Part shown: positions 36,012 to 42,234 of the stretch, one piece after another | How the letters are laid out: every line of letters begins with the position of its first letter | Numbering within the stretch: the stretch's first letter is position 1 | Source of the DNA: a virus | DNA length: 44,469 bases | Reading direction: 5' to 3' (one strand) | Virus record (IMG/VR): IMGVR_UViG_3300046167_000571 | Span: 1 to 44,469 of that record | Made by a program: the position numbers and the translations under genes | The notes under the pieces: generated by a model | Database searches by the model: none | Told to the model about the DNA's origin: nothing | What the model saw: the letters and a program-made list of their open reading frames with translations, nothing else

Positions 36012-36347
36012 CTACCTATTTTTATCTATTCTTTTATTATAATCTTTTGTTACTTGCCTTACTTCCTCAAGTGTGCAGTCCATTTCTATGTTAGCTGAGT
36101 ACTCAATGTCATTGTCCATACAGAACTTACCTAACGTGCATCCGTGCTTTGCGTCCAATACATTTGCTTGGTTTAAGATTCGCTTTGCCTCTGTCTGATA
36201 GCCTATCCCCTTTGCCCTTTGATATGGCATCAAGAACTCACGCTTGAATGTCTTAGATTCAACTAATATGGTGCCTGCGAAATAGCTTGCACCATCTACG
36301 TCATCGTAATGCTCGAAGCATTCTACTATTATTTTATTTCTGCTCAT
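36012..36347 (-). CDS. Hypothetical protein
   Basis: The start is placed at ATG 36347 (MSRNKIIVECFEHYDDVDGA), one base past the upstream stop; a longer frame from 36476 only overlaps the membrane-protein gene and is rejected. The 111 residues show FAGTILVESKTFKREFLMPY and HGCTLGKFCMDNDIEYSANI. Function unknown. Confidence 0.52.
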   Translation of the reverse strand: MSRNKIIVECFEHYDDVDGASYFAGTILVESKTFKREFLMPYQRAKGIGYQTEAKRILNQANVLDAKHGCTLGKFCMDNDIEYSANIEMDCTLEEVRQVTKDYNKRIDKNR

Positions 36348-36348
36348 C

Positions 36349-36558
36349 TTACTTACTTTTTTGAGGTAATACAAGGTATACAATCGCTCCCAAAAGGGAT
36401 AAGACGAACAAGGTGGCGATAGTGAACGATACCATCGTAAAGATGTCGTTACTAACGTCTTCAGCCATTGATACAATCAATCTCGCTGCGTTGATGAATG
36501 CAAATAGCAATGCATTTGCTATTAAAAACTTCTCGGTAATTTTAATTAATTTTCTCAT
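36349..36558 (-). CDS. Small membrane protein
   Basis: This 69-residue protein has a basic N-terminus and two hydrophobic stretches (LIANALLFAFINAARLIV and IATLFVLSLLGAIVYLVL), so a two-TM inner-membrane protein is likely. A promoter box lies at 36591-36598. It could serve in lysis or superinfection control, but nothing in the sequence settles that. Confidence 0.55.
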   Translation of the reverse strand: MRKLIKITEKFLIANALLFAFINAARLIVSMAEDVSNDIFTMVSFTIATLFVLSLLGAIVYLVLPQKSK

Positions 36559-36590
36559 AATATTTTTTGTCTTTTTGTTATTAATTTATG

Positions 36591-36598
36591 CAAAGTTA
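36591..36598 (-). promoter_or_regulatory. Bacteroidota -7 box (TAACTTTG)
   Basis: On the minus strand TAACTTTG ends 32 nt before the ATG at 36558, in an intergenic gap. Just upstream is TTTAGGTACTA, close to the TTTAGGTAGTA flank of the leader family. Confidence 0.58.
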
Positions 36599-36628
36599 GT
36601 ACCTAAATTGTACATAACCTAATTTATT

Positions 36629-36820
36629 TTATACTGAATAATAATTATTTGTAGTTTTCAAAAAATACTTCCAATCACTTTCTGTGTTCATTTCCATATC
36701 TTGAAATTCATCCTTTGAGAATCGCAATGTGCGATACTTTGAATGGCATTTGCCATTGTCATACATTCGCAACGTGAACGTGCGTTTACTTTGATTTGAT
36801 GTTACTTTTAAATTTGTCAT
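36629..36820 (-). CDS. Small basic protein, unknown
   Basis: This 63-residue protein is basic and strand-rich (NLKVTSNQSKRTFTLRMYDN), with a later YRTLRFSKDEFQDMEM segment. It starts after the stem-loop leader at 36837-36870. No known domain. Confidence 0.5.
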   Translation of the reverse strand: MTNLKVTSNQSKRTFTLRMYDNGKCHSKYRTLRFSKDEFQDMEMNTESDWKYFLKTTNNYYSV

Positions 36821-36836
36821 AATATTTTTTGTCTTT

Positions 36837-36870
36837 TACTACCTAAATCCCTACACCAAGTGATGTAGGG
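36837..36870 (-). promoter_or_regulatory. Stem-loop leader H1 before the 36820 gene
   Basis: On the minus strand CCCTACA pairs with TGTAGGG around an eight-base loop (TCACTTGG), then ATTTAGGTAGTA and an A-rich tract to the ATG. Its upstream flank CCACAAACAATAG is shared with element H4. Confidence 0.68.
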
Positions 36871-36892
36871 CTATTGTTTGTGGTGTGGTTTG

Positions 36893-37330
36893 TTAGATAC
36901 ATTCGCCAAGTTCGTTAAATTCGTAGCTATTTGCTATGCATAGTTCTTCTAATCCTTCATCTGAGTAAACATAATCTGAATCATTGTGCAAATCTCTCAT
37001 CAATCCATCTGCATTACCATTATCTTGCATACTTAAAAGCAAAGATGCATCCCAACAAATACCTGTTAACGGACATTCATTCGCGTCCAATTCCGAAAGC
37101 AAATCTTTGTCATAATTTTTGAAAGTTATGTACTCTCCCCTGTTTGGAAACTGACTAATTGAATAGTCTACATCTCCTCCAATTTTCATCTGTAATGCAT
37201 TAATACTTTCTATTGATTCATCAACAGATGTAGCATTCAAATCGTGCCAATTTTCTCTAATCCAATCAAAACATTTTTCTTTGTTTGGATGTTCTTCAAT
37301 TCCGTAAATTTTAATTTCTAATACTCTCAT
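36893..37330 (-). CDS. Conserved phage protein, unknown
   Basis: This 145-residue protein opens MRVLEIKIYGIEEHPNKEKC, the kind of start seen in a common phage family that begins with a short beta strand and a helix ending in W. It is acidic toward the C-terminus (DLHNDSDYVYSDEGLEELC). Function not known. Confidence 0.55.
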   Translation of the reverse strand: MRVLEIKIYGIEEHPNKEKCFDWIRENWHDLNATSVDESIESINALQMKIGGDVDYSISQFPNRGEYITFKNYDKDLLSELDANECPLTGICWDASLLLSMQDNGNADGLMRDLHNDSDYVYSDEGLEELCIANSYEFNELGECI

Positions 37331-37334
37331 AATC

Positions 37335-37946
37335 TTAATGTTCTAATATCTTTACATCCTTTTTACCTTTGCCTTCAGTTCCACTACACAAACCACATTT
37401 GGCACAATTACTTATAAAACCCATTTCATTACTTGCCGGACATCCTATGGCATTTTCATTGCCTGTTTTTGTCGCTATAAAACTTCTAAAATCAATCTTG
37501 CTTGCTGCATTTGCTTCTTCTTGATTATGTGTAGATGCCATAAAGAATTTACCAAAATCATTTGCCCAATCTTTGCTCCATTGGTGAGTATATCCCGTCC
37601 AAGATTTGCTCAGAAGAGACATTGACTCGACCAATTCAATTGGCATTAGCGAAGGTTCGCCATATGTCCCAAAACGTACATAACTTTTATGTGACATATC
37701 CATTATGTCTCTATACTTTTGCTCATTTAATTCGGTTAGTGCTTCTTTTGGTATGCTTCTAAGCATAGATAAAAAACCTACATATTGATTAAATTTATGG
37801 GTGTAACATCCACCATTTCCATTTCCCATTGAAAAGGGACAGTCCAAACAATTGTCTTTATCCAATGCAAAAAATACTTTCATTCCAAACCCTTTTTGCG
37901 TGTTTGCCAATTTCCACTGCGCCATACTAAATGTATACGTTTGCAC
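37335..37946 (-). CDS. Cys-rich phage protein (possible metal or Fe-S binding), main part
   Basis: These 203 residues begin at an internal GTG; upstream codons in the same frame (KTSNKKITDGSKIVQTYTF) show the true N-terminus lies further upstream (see 37997-38047). Two Cys clusters are visible: CLDCPFSMGNGNGGCYTH near the front and CPASNEMGFISNCAKCGLC near the end. Between them lie VRFGTYGEPSLMP and SWTGYTHQW. This matches a widespread phage family of unknown function; the Cys layout and TYGEP turn suggest Fe-S or zinc binding, perhaps radical-SAM-related. The four-base gap to the next gene fits one operon. Confidence 0.65.
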   Translation of the reverse strand: MQTYTFSMAQWKLANTQKGFGMKVFFALDKDNCLDCPFSMGNGNGGCYTHKFNQYVGFLSMLRSIPKEALTELNEQKYRDIMDMSHKSYVRFGTYGEPSLMPIELVESMSLLSKSWTGYTHQWSKDWANDFGKFFMASTHNQEEANAASKIDFRSFIATKTGNENAIGCPASNEMGFISNCAKCGLCSGTEGKGKKDVKILEH

Positions 37947-37996
37947 AATTTTGCTGCCATCCGTTATTTTTTTGTTGGAAGTTTTACCTTTGTTTA

Positions 37997-38047
37997 CTAC
38001 AAAGATGTTGTTCCCTTTGTGAATACTACTTTTTTAACTTTTGTCAT
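37997..38047 (-). pseudogene. Displaced 5' end of the Cys-rich gene
   Basis: ATG 38047 follows the stem-loop leader at 38065-38101 and encodes MTKVKKVVFTKGTTSL before a TAG at 37997-37999. Moving back one base there gives VVNKGKTSNKKITDGSKIVQ, which runs straight into the Cys-rich ORF. The full gene would be 37335-38047, about 237 residues. Confidence 0.6.
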
Positions 38048-38064
38048 AATTTCTATATTTTTTT

Positions 38065-38101
38065 TACCACCTAAACCCACAAACCAATTTAGATTTGTGG
38101 G
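38065..38101 (-). promoter_or_regulatory. Stem-loop leader H2 before the 38047 start
   Basis: On the minus strand CCCACAAA pairs perfectly with TTTGTGGG around a TCTAAATTGG loop, then TTTAGGTGGTA and an A-rich tract. Its loop and upstream region closely match H3. Confidence 0.7.
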
Positions 38102-38109
38102 TATTGATT

Positions 38110-38205
38110 TTACTTTAAGTTTAACACAATTAAACGTGCAAAATTGACGATGAATATTAATACAATTACTCCCATAACTAAATATTTATTAATTTCCCAT
38201 TCCAT
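38110..38205 (-). CDS. Possible 31-aa single-TM micro-protein
   Basis: ATG 38205 opens a 31-residue frame with a charged start (MEWEINKY) and one hydrophobic segment (LVMGVIVLIFIVNFARLIVL). It overlaps the end of the 97-aa gene by 28 bases in another frame and ends just before leader H2. The composition is typical of small phage membrane peptides, but the evidence is only the TM segment and position. Confidence 0.4.
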   Translation of the reverse strand: MEWEINKYLVMGVIVLIFIVNFARLIVLNLK

Positions 38206-38471
38206 TTTTTGCCGTTCAAATACCATTGAAAATCCTTTTGGTATATGCTTACGTTTGGTATACCATTGAGTCTTTCTTTTGTGGTATTTGTTTGCCATCC
38301 ACAATTAGTTATTGATATGGTGTTTTTTGGGTCATTATACCTATAAGCTATCTCGTTTCCGTGTAACTTTAATACTGTGACATTTGGCAACACATCTACG
38401 GACATATTCCCTTTGTTGAATTTCTTTCCATTCATAAATGCATCTACTGACTGTTGTGTTATTTTTCTCAT
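38178..38471 (-). CDS. Conserved small phage protein
   Basis: This 97-residue basic protein contains VLKLHGNEIAYRYNDPKNTI and SIYQKDFQWYLNGKKWNGKL, which I associate with a small phage family of unknown role. It lies behind the stem-loop leader at 38488-38524. Confidence 0.55.
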   Translation of the reverse strand: MRKITQQSVDAFMNGKKFNKGNMSVDVLPNVTVLKLHGNEIAYRYNDPKNTISITNCGWQTNTTKERLNGIPNVSIYQKDFQWYLNGKKWNGKLINI

Positions 38472-38487
38472 AATCTTATATTTTTTT

Positions 38488-38524
38488 TACTACCTAAACC
38501 CGTACACCAATTTAGATGTACGGG
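38488..38524 (-). promoter_or_regulatory. Stem-loop leader H3 before the 38471 gene
   Basis: On the minus strand CCCGTACA pairs perfectly with TGTACGGG around a TCTAAATTGG loop, then TTTAGGTAGTA, an A-rich tract and ATG. The stem differs from H2 at paired positions while the loop is identical. Confidence 0.72.
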
Positions 38525-38552
38525 TAAGATTTTTAGTTTAAGTTTAGAACAA

Positions 38553-38852
38553 TTAAGCGTTTAAAAGACTTTCAAGGTCTATTTCATTATATATTAAATG
38601 GTATATATTTTCAAAGGCTACCTGAGACCAATTGTTAAACCTTTCACCGCTTATATCGGATGTGTCAAAGGCATCGTATTCACCTATTATTCCGCTTATT
38701 TGCTTTGCTTTGTAAGTGTAAATTACATTTTCATCGCTGTCTATCATTTCAAAAATTAGGTCATTTAGTGTATCAATGTCATTAATCTCATTGTGCAAAA
38801 TTAATTCTTTGATTTGCTCGGTGTAGTCGTTTATTAAATTTGTGTTTGTCAT
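38553..38852 (-). CDS. Conserved small acidic phage protein
   Basis: This 99-residue acidic helical protein has LIFEMIDSDENVIYTYKAKQ followed by GEYDAFDTSDISGE, a pattern seen in small phage proteins of unknown function. Its start MTNTN matches that of the next upstream gene (MTNTD), down to the nucleotides around the ATG. Confidence 0.55.
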   Translation of the reverse strand: MTNTNLINDYTEQIKELILHNEINDIDTLNDLIFEMIDSDENVIYTYKAKQISGIIGEYDAFDTSDISGERFNNWSQVAFENIYHLIYNEIDLESLLNA

Positions 38853-38853
38853 A

Positions 38854-38888
38854 TACTACCTAAAGCCCTATACCAAACGGCATAGGGC
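38854..38888 (-). promoter_or_regulatory. Stem-loop leader H4 before the 38852 gene
   Basis: On the minus strand GCCCTAT pairs with ATAGGGC around a loop containing TTTGG, then TTTAGGTAGTA runs directly into the ATG, so AGGT lies seven bases from the start codon. Confidence 0.7.
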
Positions 38889-38912
38889 TATTGTTTGTGG
38901 GTTTTTTTGATG

Positions 38913-39158
38913 TTAGTATAATTCGCTTTTTTCTATTCTCTTAACTTCATATTTTGGTAATTCATCGCAATAAGCTAAGTACTTATCGAATGAATTTTCG
39001 CATTTTTTATCCCATTTATTATAGGCTTTCTCATCACCTTCACTATCGGAAATGTTTCTTAAATTATCGAATTCATTGTACTTTTTTAGCCATACAATGG
39101 CTTTCTTGAAATTGCTTTGATTTGCTTTGTTTTTTGCTTTAAAATCTGTGTTTGTCAT
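38913..39158 (-). CDS. Small charged protein, first gene of the leftward operon
   Basis: This 81-residue protein is Lys/Asp/Asn-rich (DFKAKNKANQSNFKKAIVWL) and mostly helical. It is the promoter-proximal gene of the leftward transcript that begins at the box at 39279-39286, with leader H5 between. Function unknown. Confidence 0.5.
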   Translation of the reverse strand: MTNTDFKAKNKANQSNFKKAIVWLKKYNEFDNLRNISDSEGDEKAYNKWDKKCENSFDKYLAYCDELPKYEVKRIEKSELY

Positions 39159-39159
39159 A

Positions 39160-39198
39160 TATCGCCAAATCCTCGCACCTATTGTCTAAGGTGCGAGG
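39160..39198 (-). promoter_or_regulatory. Stem-loop leader H5 before the 39158 gene
   Basis: On the minus strand CCTCGCACCT pairs perfectly with AGGTGCGAGG over ten base pairs, then ATTTGGCGATA leads into the ATG. The flank diverges from TTTAGGTAGTA, making it the most distant family member. Confidence 0.6.
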
Positions 39199-39278
39199 TA
39201 AGTGGTTTATTTTAATACGTCAATGAACTACAGAAGGCCTTGCCAAATAATCGAGTGTGCTATTCCGTTTTGTTGATA

Positions 39279-39286
39279 CAAATATA
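39279..39286 (-). promoter_or_regulatory. Main leftward promoter -7 box (TATATTTG)
   Basis: On the minus strand TATATTTG is preceded by a TTG 21 bases upstream, close to the Bacteroidota -33 spacing. It lies 120 nt before the first leftward gene and is well placed to start the leftward operon. Confidence 0.65.
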
Positions 39287-39592
39287 CATTTACAGATTTC
39301 AATTAAACAAGTTTTTTTGCAAAATAAATTAGTTTTTTATTATAATACTTTGTAATTCATTGTCAATCAACTATTTAAAAATCAAAGTTTTTTTGTGTAT
39401 TTTTTACCTTCATTCGTTTATGCCTGCAAAATTGCGGTCATAGGTTAAGTCTTCCTTCAAGGTATGTAAGCTAAAATATATATTTTGTCTTGGGAATGTG
39501 GACGGGATACGGGATACGTGAACGTGTACGGGGAACAGGTATGCATATATACAGGGATACGGTATACGGTGTGCCCTGCGCAACAGGTATAC

Positions 39593-39616
39593 AGGCCCAC
39601 AGGCCCACAGGCCCAC
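39593..39616. repeat. Three tandem AGGCCCAC 8-mers
   Basis: AGGCCCAC occurs at 39593-39600, 39601-39608 and 39609-39616 without gaps, inside the GC-rich part of the divergent region. Confidence 0.9.
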
Positions 39617-39749
39617 AGATAAAACGCCAAAAAATCGGGATGCAACAATACAAACACACCCCCCACCTGCTTTTTTATTTTCGGTTTCGGTTTGGGGTAG
39701 CTTGCCTGTATGCTATATATTACCCAAATAGTATATACAACTAATGTAT

Positions 39750-39757
39750 TATATTTG
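39750..39757 (+). promoter_or_regulatory. Rightward promoter -7 box (TATATTTG) three bases before ATG
   Basis: TATATTTG is followed by CAT and the ATG at 39761, so the transcript would be leaderless. It is the first rightward promoter after the divergent region. Confidence 0.6.
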
Positions 39758-39760
39758 CAT

Positions 39761-39904
39761 ATGAGTTATAAGATATCAATACACAATCGTATATTCATAG
39801 GCTTCGCATTGGGATGGAGTTACTATGGAAAGACAGAGGAATATGACTATAGTGAGTTAACATTGTTCTTAGGGTTGTTGAGTATCGTTATAGTAAGAAG
39901 TTGA
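39761..39904 (+). CDS. Small membrane-associated protein, unknown
   Basis: The start is placed at ATG 39761 directly after the promoter box; an upstream in-frame ATG at 39710 lies before the promoter. The 47 residues contain RIFIGFALGWSYY and LTLFLGLLSIVIV, so one or two membrane segments are likely. It is four bases ahead of the next gene. Confidence 0.55.
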   Translation: MSYKISIHNRIFIGFALGWSYYGKTEEYDYSELTLFLGLLSIVIVRS

Positions 39905-39908
39905 TATT

Positions 39909-40106
39909 ATGAAAATGTTTAAGTATAAAAGTATGGGCGGTCTTCGAGTAGAGGGCGGTAGATTAGTTAACGACCGTGAAGACGGTGTAACCGGAATTGC
40001 GAAAGCTGCAAGTGTCAAAAAGATGATGAAGCGAGCAAAGAAAGTTGATATGATAGCGGACGGAATTAGTCTTGCTGAAGCCAAAGAGGGATTTTATAGG
40101 ATGTAA
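39909..40106 (+). CDS. Small basic protein, unknown
   Basis: This 65-residue basic protein (YKSMGGLRVEGGRLVNDRED then KAASVKKMMKRAKK) has no known domain. It shares the short transcript with the 47-aa gene and is followed by a terminator. Confidence 0.55.
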   Translation: MKMFKYKSMGGLRVEGGRLVNDREDGVTGIAKAASVKKMMKRAKKVDMIADGISLAEAKEGFYRM

Positions 40107-40133
40107 ACCTATAATTTTTGTGTTGTTAATTTT

Positions 40134-40160
40134 AAGGGAATTTAACGATTCCCTTTTTTT
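40134..40160 (+). terminator. Intrinsic terminator
   Basis: AAGGGAAT pairs with ATTCCCTT around a six-base loop, and the T-run continues from the stem. It closes the two-gene rightward unit. Confidence 0.87.
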
Positions 40161-40210
40161 GTGTTTGTTTTTTACATAGCAATGCTCTTTTTATGCTCTT
40201 TTTTTTCTTC

Positions 40211-40314
40211 TAACTTATTGACTATCAATAGTAGTGTTTAAAATGCTTATTTTTTCTTTCAAAAGTTCTATAAGTAAAAATATATATTACTACTACTACT
40301 ACTACTACTATAGG
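40211..40314. repeat. Dispersed element copy B: palindrome plus CTA triplet run
   Basis: TAACTTATTGACTATCAATAG, GTGTTTAAAATGCTTAT, T-rich sequence, AGTAAAAATATATAT, then a run of ACT triplets and TATAGG. It matches copy A at 28836-28937 closely. Here TATTGA and TCAATA form a perfect inverted repeat with a three-base spacer. It fills most of the 339-base gap before groEL. Confidence 0.75.
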
Positions 40315-40340
40315 GGAACCGAAATTTTACATTGAGCATT

Positions 40341-40377
40341 GTTGGGATTGTTGGGAGTGGTTGGGAATATTCCCAAC
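40341..40377. promoter_or_regulatory. GTTGGGA iterons with an 18-bp palindrome, operator-like
   Basis: GTTGGGA occurs at 40341, 40350 and 40360; the third forms the perfect palindrome GTTGGGAATATTCCCAAC (40360-40377). It ends 31 bases upstream of the groEL promoter box, a typical place for an operator or activator site. Confidence 0.65.
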
Positions 40378-40408
40378 TTTGGTATTACCCTAAGTAAATA
40401 TTTTTATG

Positions 40409-40416
40409 TATCTTTG
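40409..40416 (+). promoter_or_regulatory. groEL promoter -7 box (TATCTTTG)
   Basis: TATCTTTG lies 29 nt before the groEL ATG at 40446 and downstream of the GTTGGGA iterons. It fits the Bacteroidota consensus exactly. Confidence 0.75.
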
Positions 40417-40445
40417 CAATCGAATTAAATACACTCTAAAATTAT

Positions 40446-42029
40446 ATGTCAGAAATCGGATACACTCCCAAGAACTTATTGTTCAATGAAGATGGTAGAG
40501 AAAGATTATTCTCAGGTATTGAGAAGTTAGCAAATGCGGTCAAGTCAACATTAGGACCATCAGGTCAGACTGTACTTATCGAGTCCCCACAACACACACA
40601 CGGAATAACGGTTACCAAAGATGGTGTAACAGTAGCCAAGTCAGTATCACTCCTTGACGCTACAGAGAATCTCGCTGTACGCATTATGAGGGAGGCTAGT
40701 GAACGAACTGCGACTCAGGCAGGGGATGGTACCACAACAGCCATAGTATTGGCTGAGGCACTCGTAAAAGAAGCCTACAAGCATTTGAACGATGGTAAGC
40801 ACAACAAGACTATGGTATTGAGAGATATCGTACGTGAGACCGAGAAGATTGTAAGCGAGTTAAAGAAGAAGAGCCGTAAGGTAAACAAGTCAACCCTAAA
40901 GGATGTGGCTACCATATCAGCGAACAATGACAAGGAGATTGGCTCCATCATCGCTGAGGTGTACAAGAAATTAGGCAAGCACGGTGTTGTTGCGGTTGAC
41001 AAGTCACAGACCTCTGAGACATACTATGAGGCTACGAGTGGTATCAAGATTGACAGAGGGTATGCAAGCCCATTGTTTGTGAACGACCAAAAGAAGGACG
41101 AGTGTGTACTTGAGGACGTATTCATCTTGGTATCAGATGCAACGATTGAGAACATACTTCAGATTGAGACGGTATTGAAACCAATTATCCAAGAGAACAA
41201 GCGACTACTGATAATAGCCCCGACATCGTCAAATGTGACGAACACATTAGCTGCGAATGTTATGAAGAGTAACTTACAGCTATGTGCGATACAGCCACCA
41301 AACTTTGGATACAAGCAGCACGAGCTTATGCAGGACATAGCGATAAGCGTTGGTGCAACGTACTTTAGTGAGAAGACGGGAGATGACCTAAGCCATATGA
41401 CGTTCGCTGACTTGGGACACGCATCAAGGGTTGTGGTAGGGACAGACTCAACGGTTGTGATAAAAGATGACAATACGTTAGAGGATGAGATTAAGAGTAG
41501 AGCAGAGGAGCTAAAGATTGCTGCTGACAATTCAACCAAGAAGGCAGACAAAGAGTTTATAATGTCAAGGATAGCCTCATTGATGGGTGGCGTAGGTGTC
41601 ATCTATGTAGGTGGGAATACTGACCTTGAGCAGAAGGAGTTATACGACAGGGTTGACGATGCGGTATGTGCGGTACGTTCGGCACTTGAGGAGGGTATAC
41701 TACCCGGAGGAGGCGTTGCCTTGTACAAGATGGCTGAGGGAATTGACACGAGCACGGTATCGGGTAAGATACTATCAAAGGCTTTGATGGCTCCAATGTT
41801 GCAGATATATGAGAATGCAGGACTGACTGTAGGAGGCTCACGGATTAGTGATGAGTTTAACCACGGACAGGACGTAAAGACTCAGGAGTATGGAGATATG
41901 TACGAGATGGGTGTTATCGACCCGGTAAAGGTTACGAAGTGTGCATTGCAGAATGCGGTGTCAGTTGCGGTAACCCTTCTATCAACCAATGCTATCATCA
42001 CGATGGCGAGAACATACGAAGACAAATGA
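40446..42029 (+). CDS. groEL: Phage-encoded chaperonin GroEL
   Basis: This 527-residue protein has the full chaperonin pattern: ATP-site LGPSGQTVLIE (about 38), TKDGVTVAK (Asp near 57), GDGTTTA (about 92) and the later catalytic Asp region DRVDDAVCAVRSALEEGILPGGG, split as DRVDDAVCAVRSALEEG and ILPGGGVALY. All main ATPase residues appear intact. Host GroEL has about 545 residues and ends in a GGM-rich tail; that tail is missing, and the apical domain is divergent. It probably works with the GroES-like protein encoded 205 bases downstream to fold phage proteins. The body looks richer in G/C codons than its neighbours. Confidence 0.95.
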   Translation: MSEIGYTPKNLLFNEDGRERLFSGIEKLANAVKSTLGPSGQTVLIESPQHTHGITVTKDGVTVAKSVSLLDATENLAVRIMREASERTATQAGDGTTTAIVLAEALVKEAYKHLNDGKHNKTMVLRDIVRETEKIVSELKKKSRKVNKSTLKDVATISANNDKEIGSIIAEVYKKLGKHGVVAVDKSQTSETYYEATSGIKIDRGYASPLFVNDQKKDECVLEDVFILVSDATIENILQIETVLKPIIQENKRLLIIAPTSSNVTNTLAANVMKSNLQLCAIQPPNFGYKQHELMQDIAISVGATYFSEKTGDDLSHMTFADLGHASRVVVGTDSTVVIKDDNTLEDEIKSRAEELKIAADNSTKKADKEFIMSRIASLMGGVGVIYVGGNTDLEQKELYDRVDDAVCAVRSALEEGILPGGGVALYKMAEGIDTSTVSGKILSKALMAPMLQIYENAGLTVGGSRISDEFNHGQDVKTQEYGDMYEMGVIDPVKVTKCALQNAVSVAVTLLSTNAIITMARTYEDK

Positions 42030-42232
42030 TTTGCCCAATCTGCAAAAAAGAGATGATATGGGGAGGAGACCACGACTCTGAGGATTATTGGGGCGAAGAG
42101 GCTGAGGGTGGTATAGTATCAAACGCATCCTGCCATAATGAGGAGTGCGATGTGGACACGGTATTGATATACAACAGGACGGAAACCCACTTAGACTTGT
42201 ACGACCCGGAGAAGGGAATAGAAATAGATTAG
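42026..42232 (+). CDS. Small zinc-ribbon protein
   Basis: ATG 42026 overlaps the groEL stop as ATGA, which fixes the start; 68 residues. CPICKKEMIWGGDHDSEDYW has a CxxC pair, and ASCHNEECDV supplies C-x4-C, giving a likely zinc knuckle or ribbon. It resembles small phage zinc-finger proteins of unknown role. It is inserted between groEL and groES and so is probably co-expressed with the chaperonin. Confidence 0.75.
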   Translation: MICPICKKEMIWGGDHDSEDYWGEEAEGGIVSNASCHNEECDVDTVLIYNRTETHLDLYDPEKGIEID

Positions 42233-42234
42233 AT

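Larger units (their letters stand above)
39287..39760. other. Divergent non-coding region with GC-rich tandem repeats; candidate origin or control region
   Basis: No convincing gene is seen from 39199 to 39760. The left part is very A/T-rich. From about 39497 to 39690 the base content changes to G/C-rich with short repeats: GGGATAC three times, TACGGTATACGG, and AGGCCCAC three times in tandem at 39593-39616, then TTTCGGTTTCGG. The region separates the leftward promoter from the first rightward gene. ORFs in it are low-complexity reads of the repeats. Confidence 0.6.

Noticed and set aside
36348-36476. N-terminal extension of the 111-aa gene up to 36476
   Set aside because: It would run inside the 69-aa membrane-protein gene; ATG 36347 fits the one-base spacing.
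39410-39744. Overlapping small ORFs on both strands
   Set aside because: All frames are open only because of the short GC-rich repeats; the products are repetitive and have no leader or promoter context.
40107-40445. Search for tRNA or small genes in the gap before groEL
   Set aside because: Only the terminator, element copy B, the iterons and the promoter were seen; no cloverleaf or convincing ORF.
41159-41602. 147-aa minus-strand ORF inside groEL
   Set aside because: Shadow of the well-conserved groEL frame.
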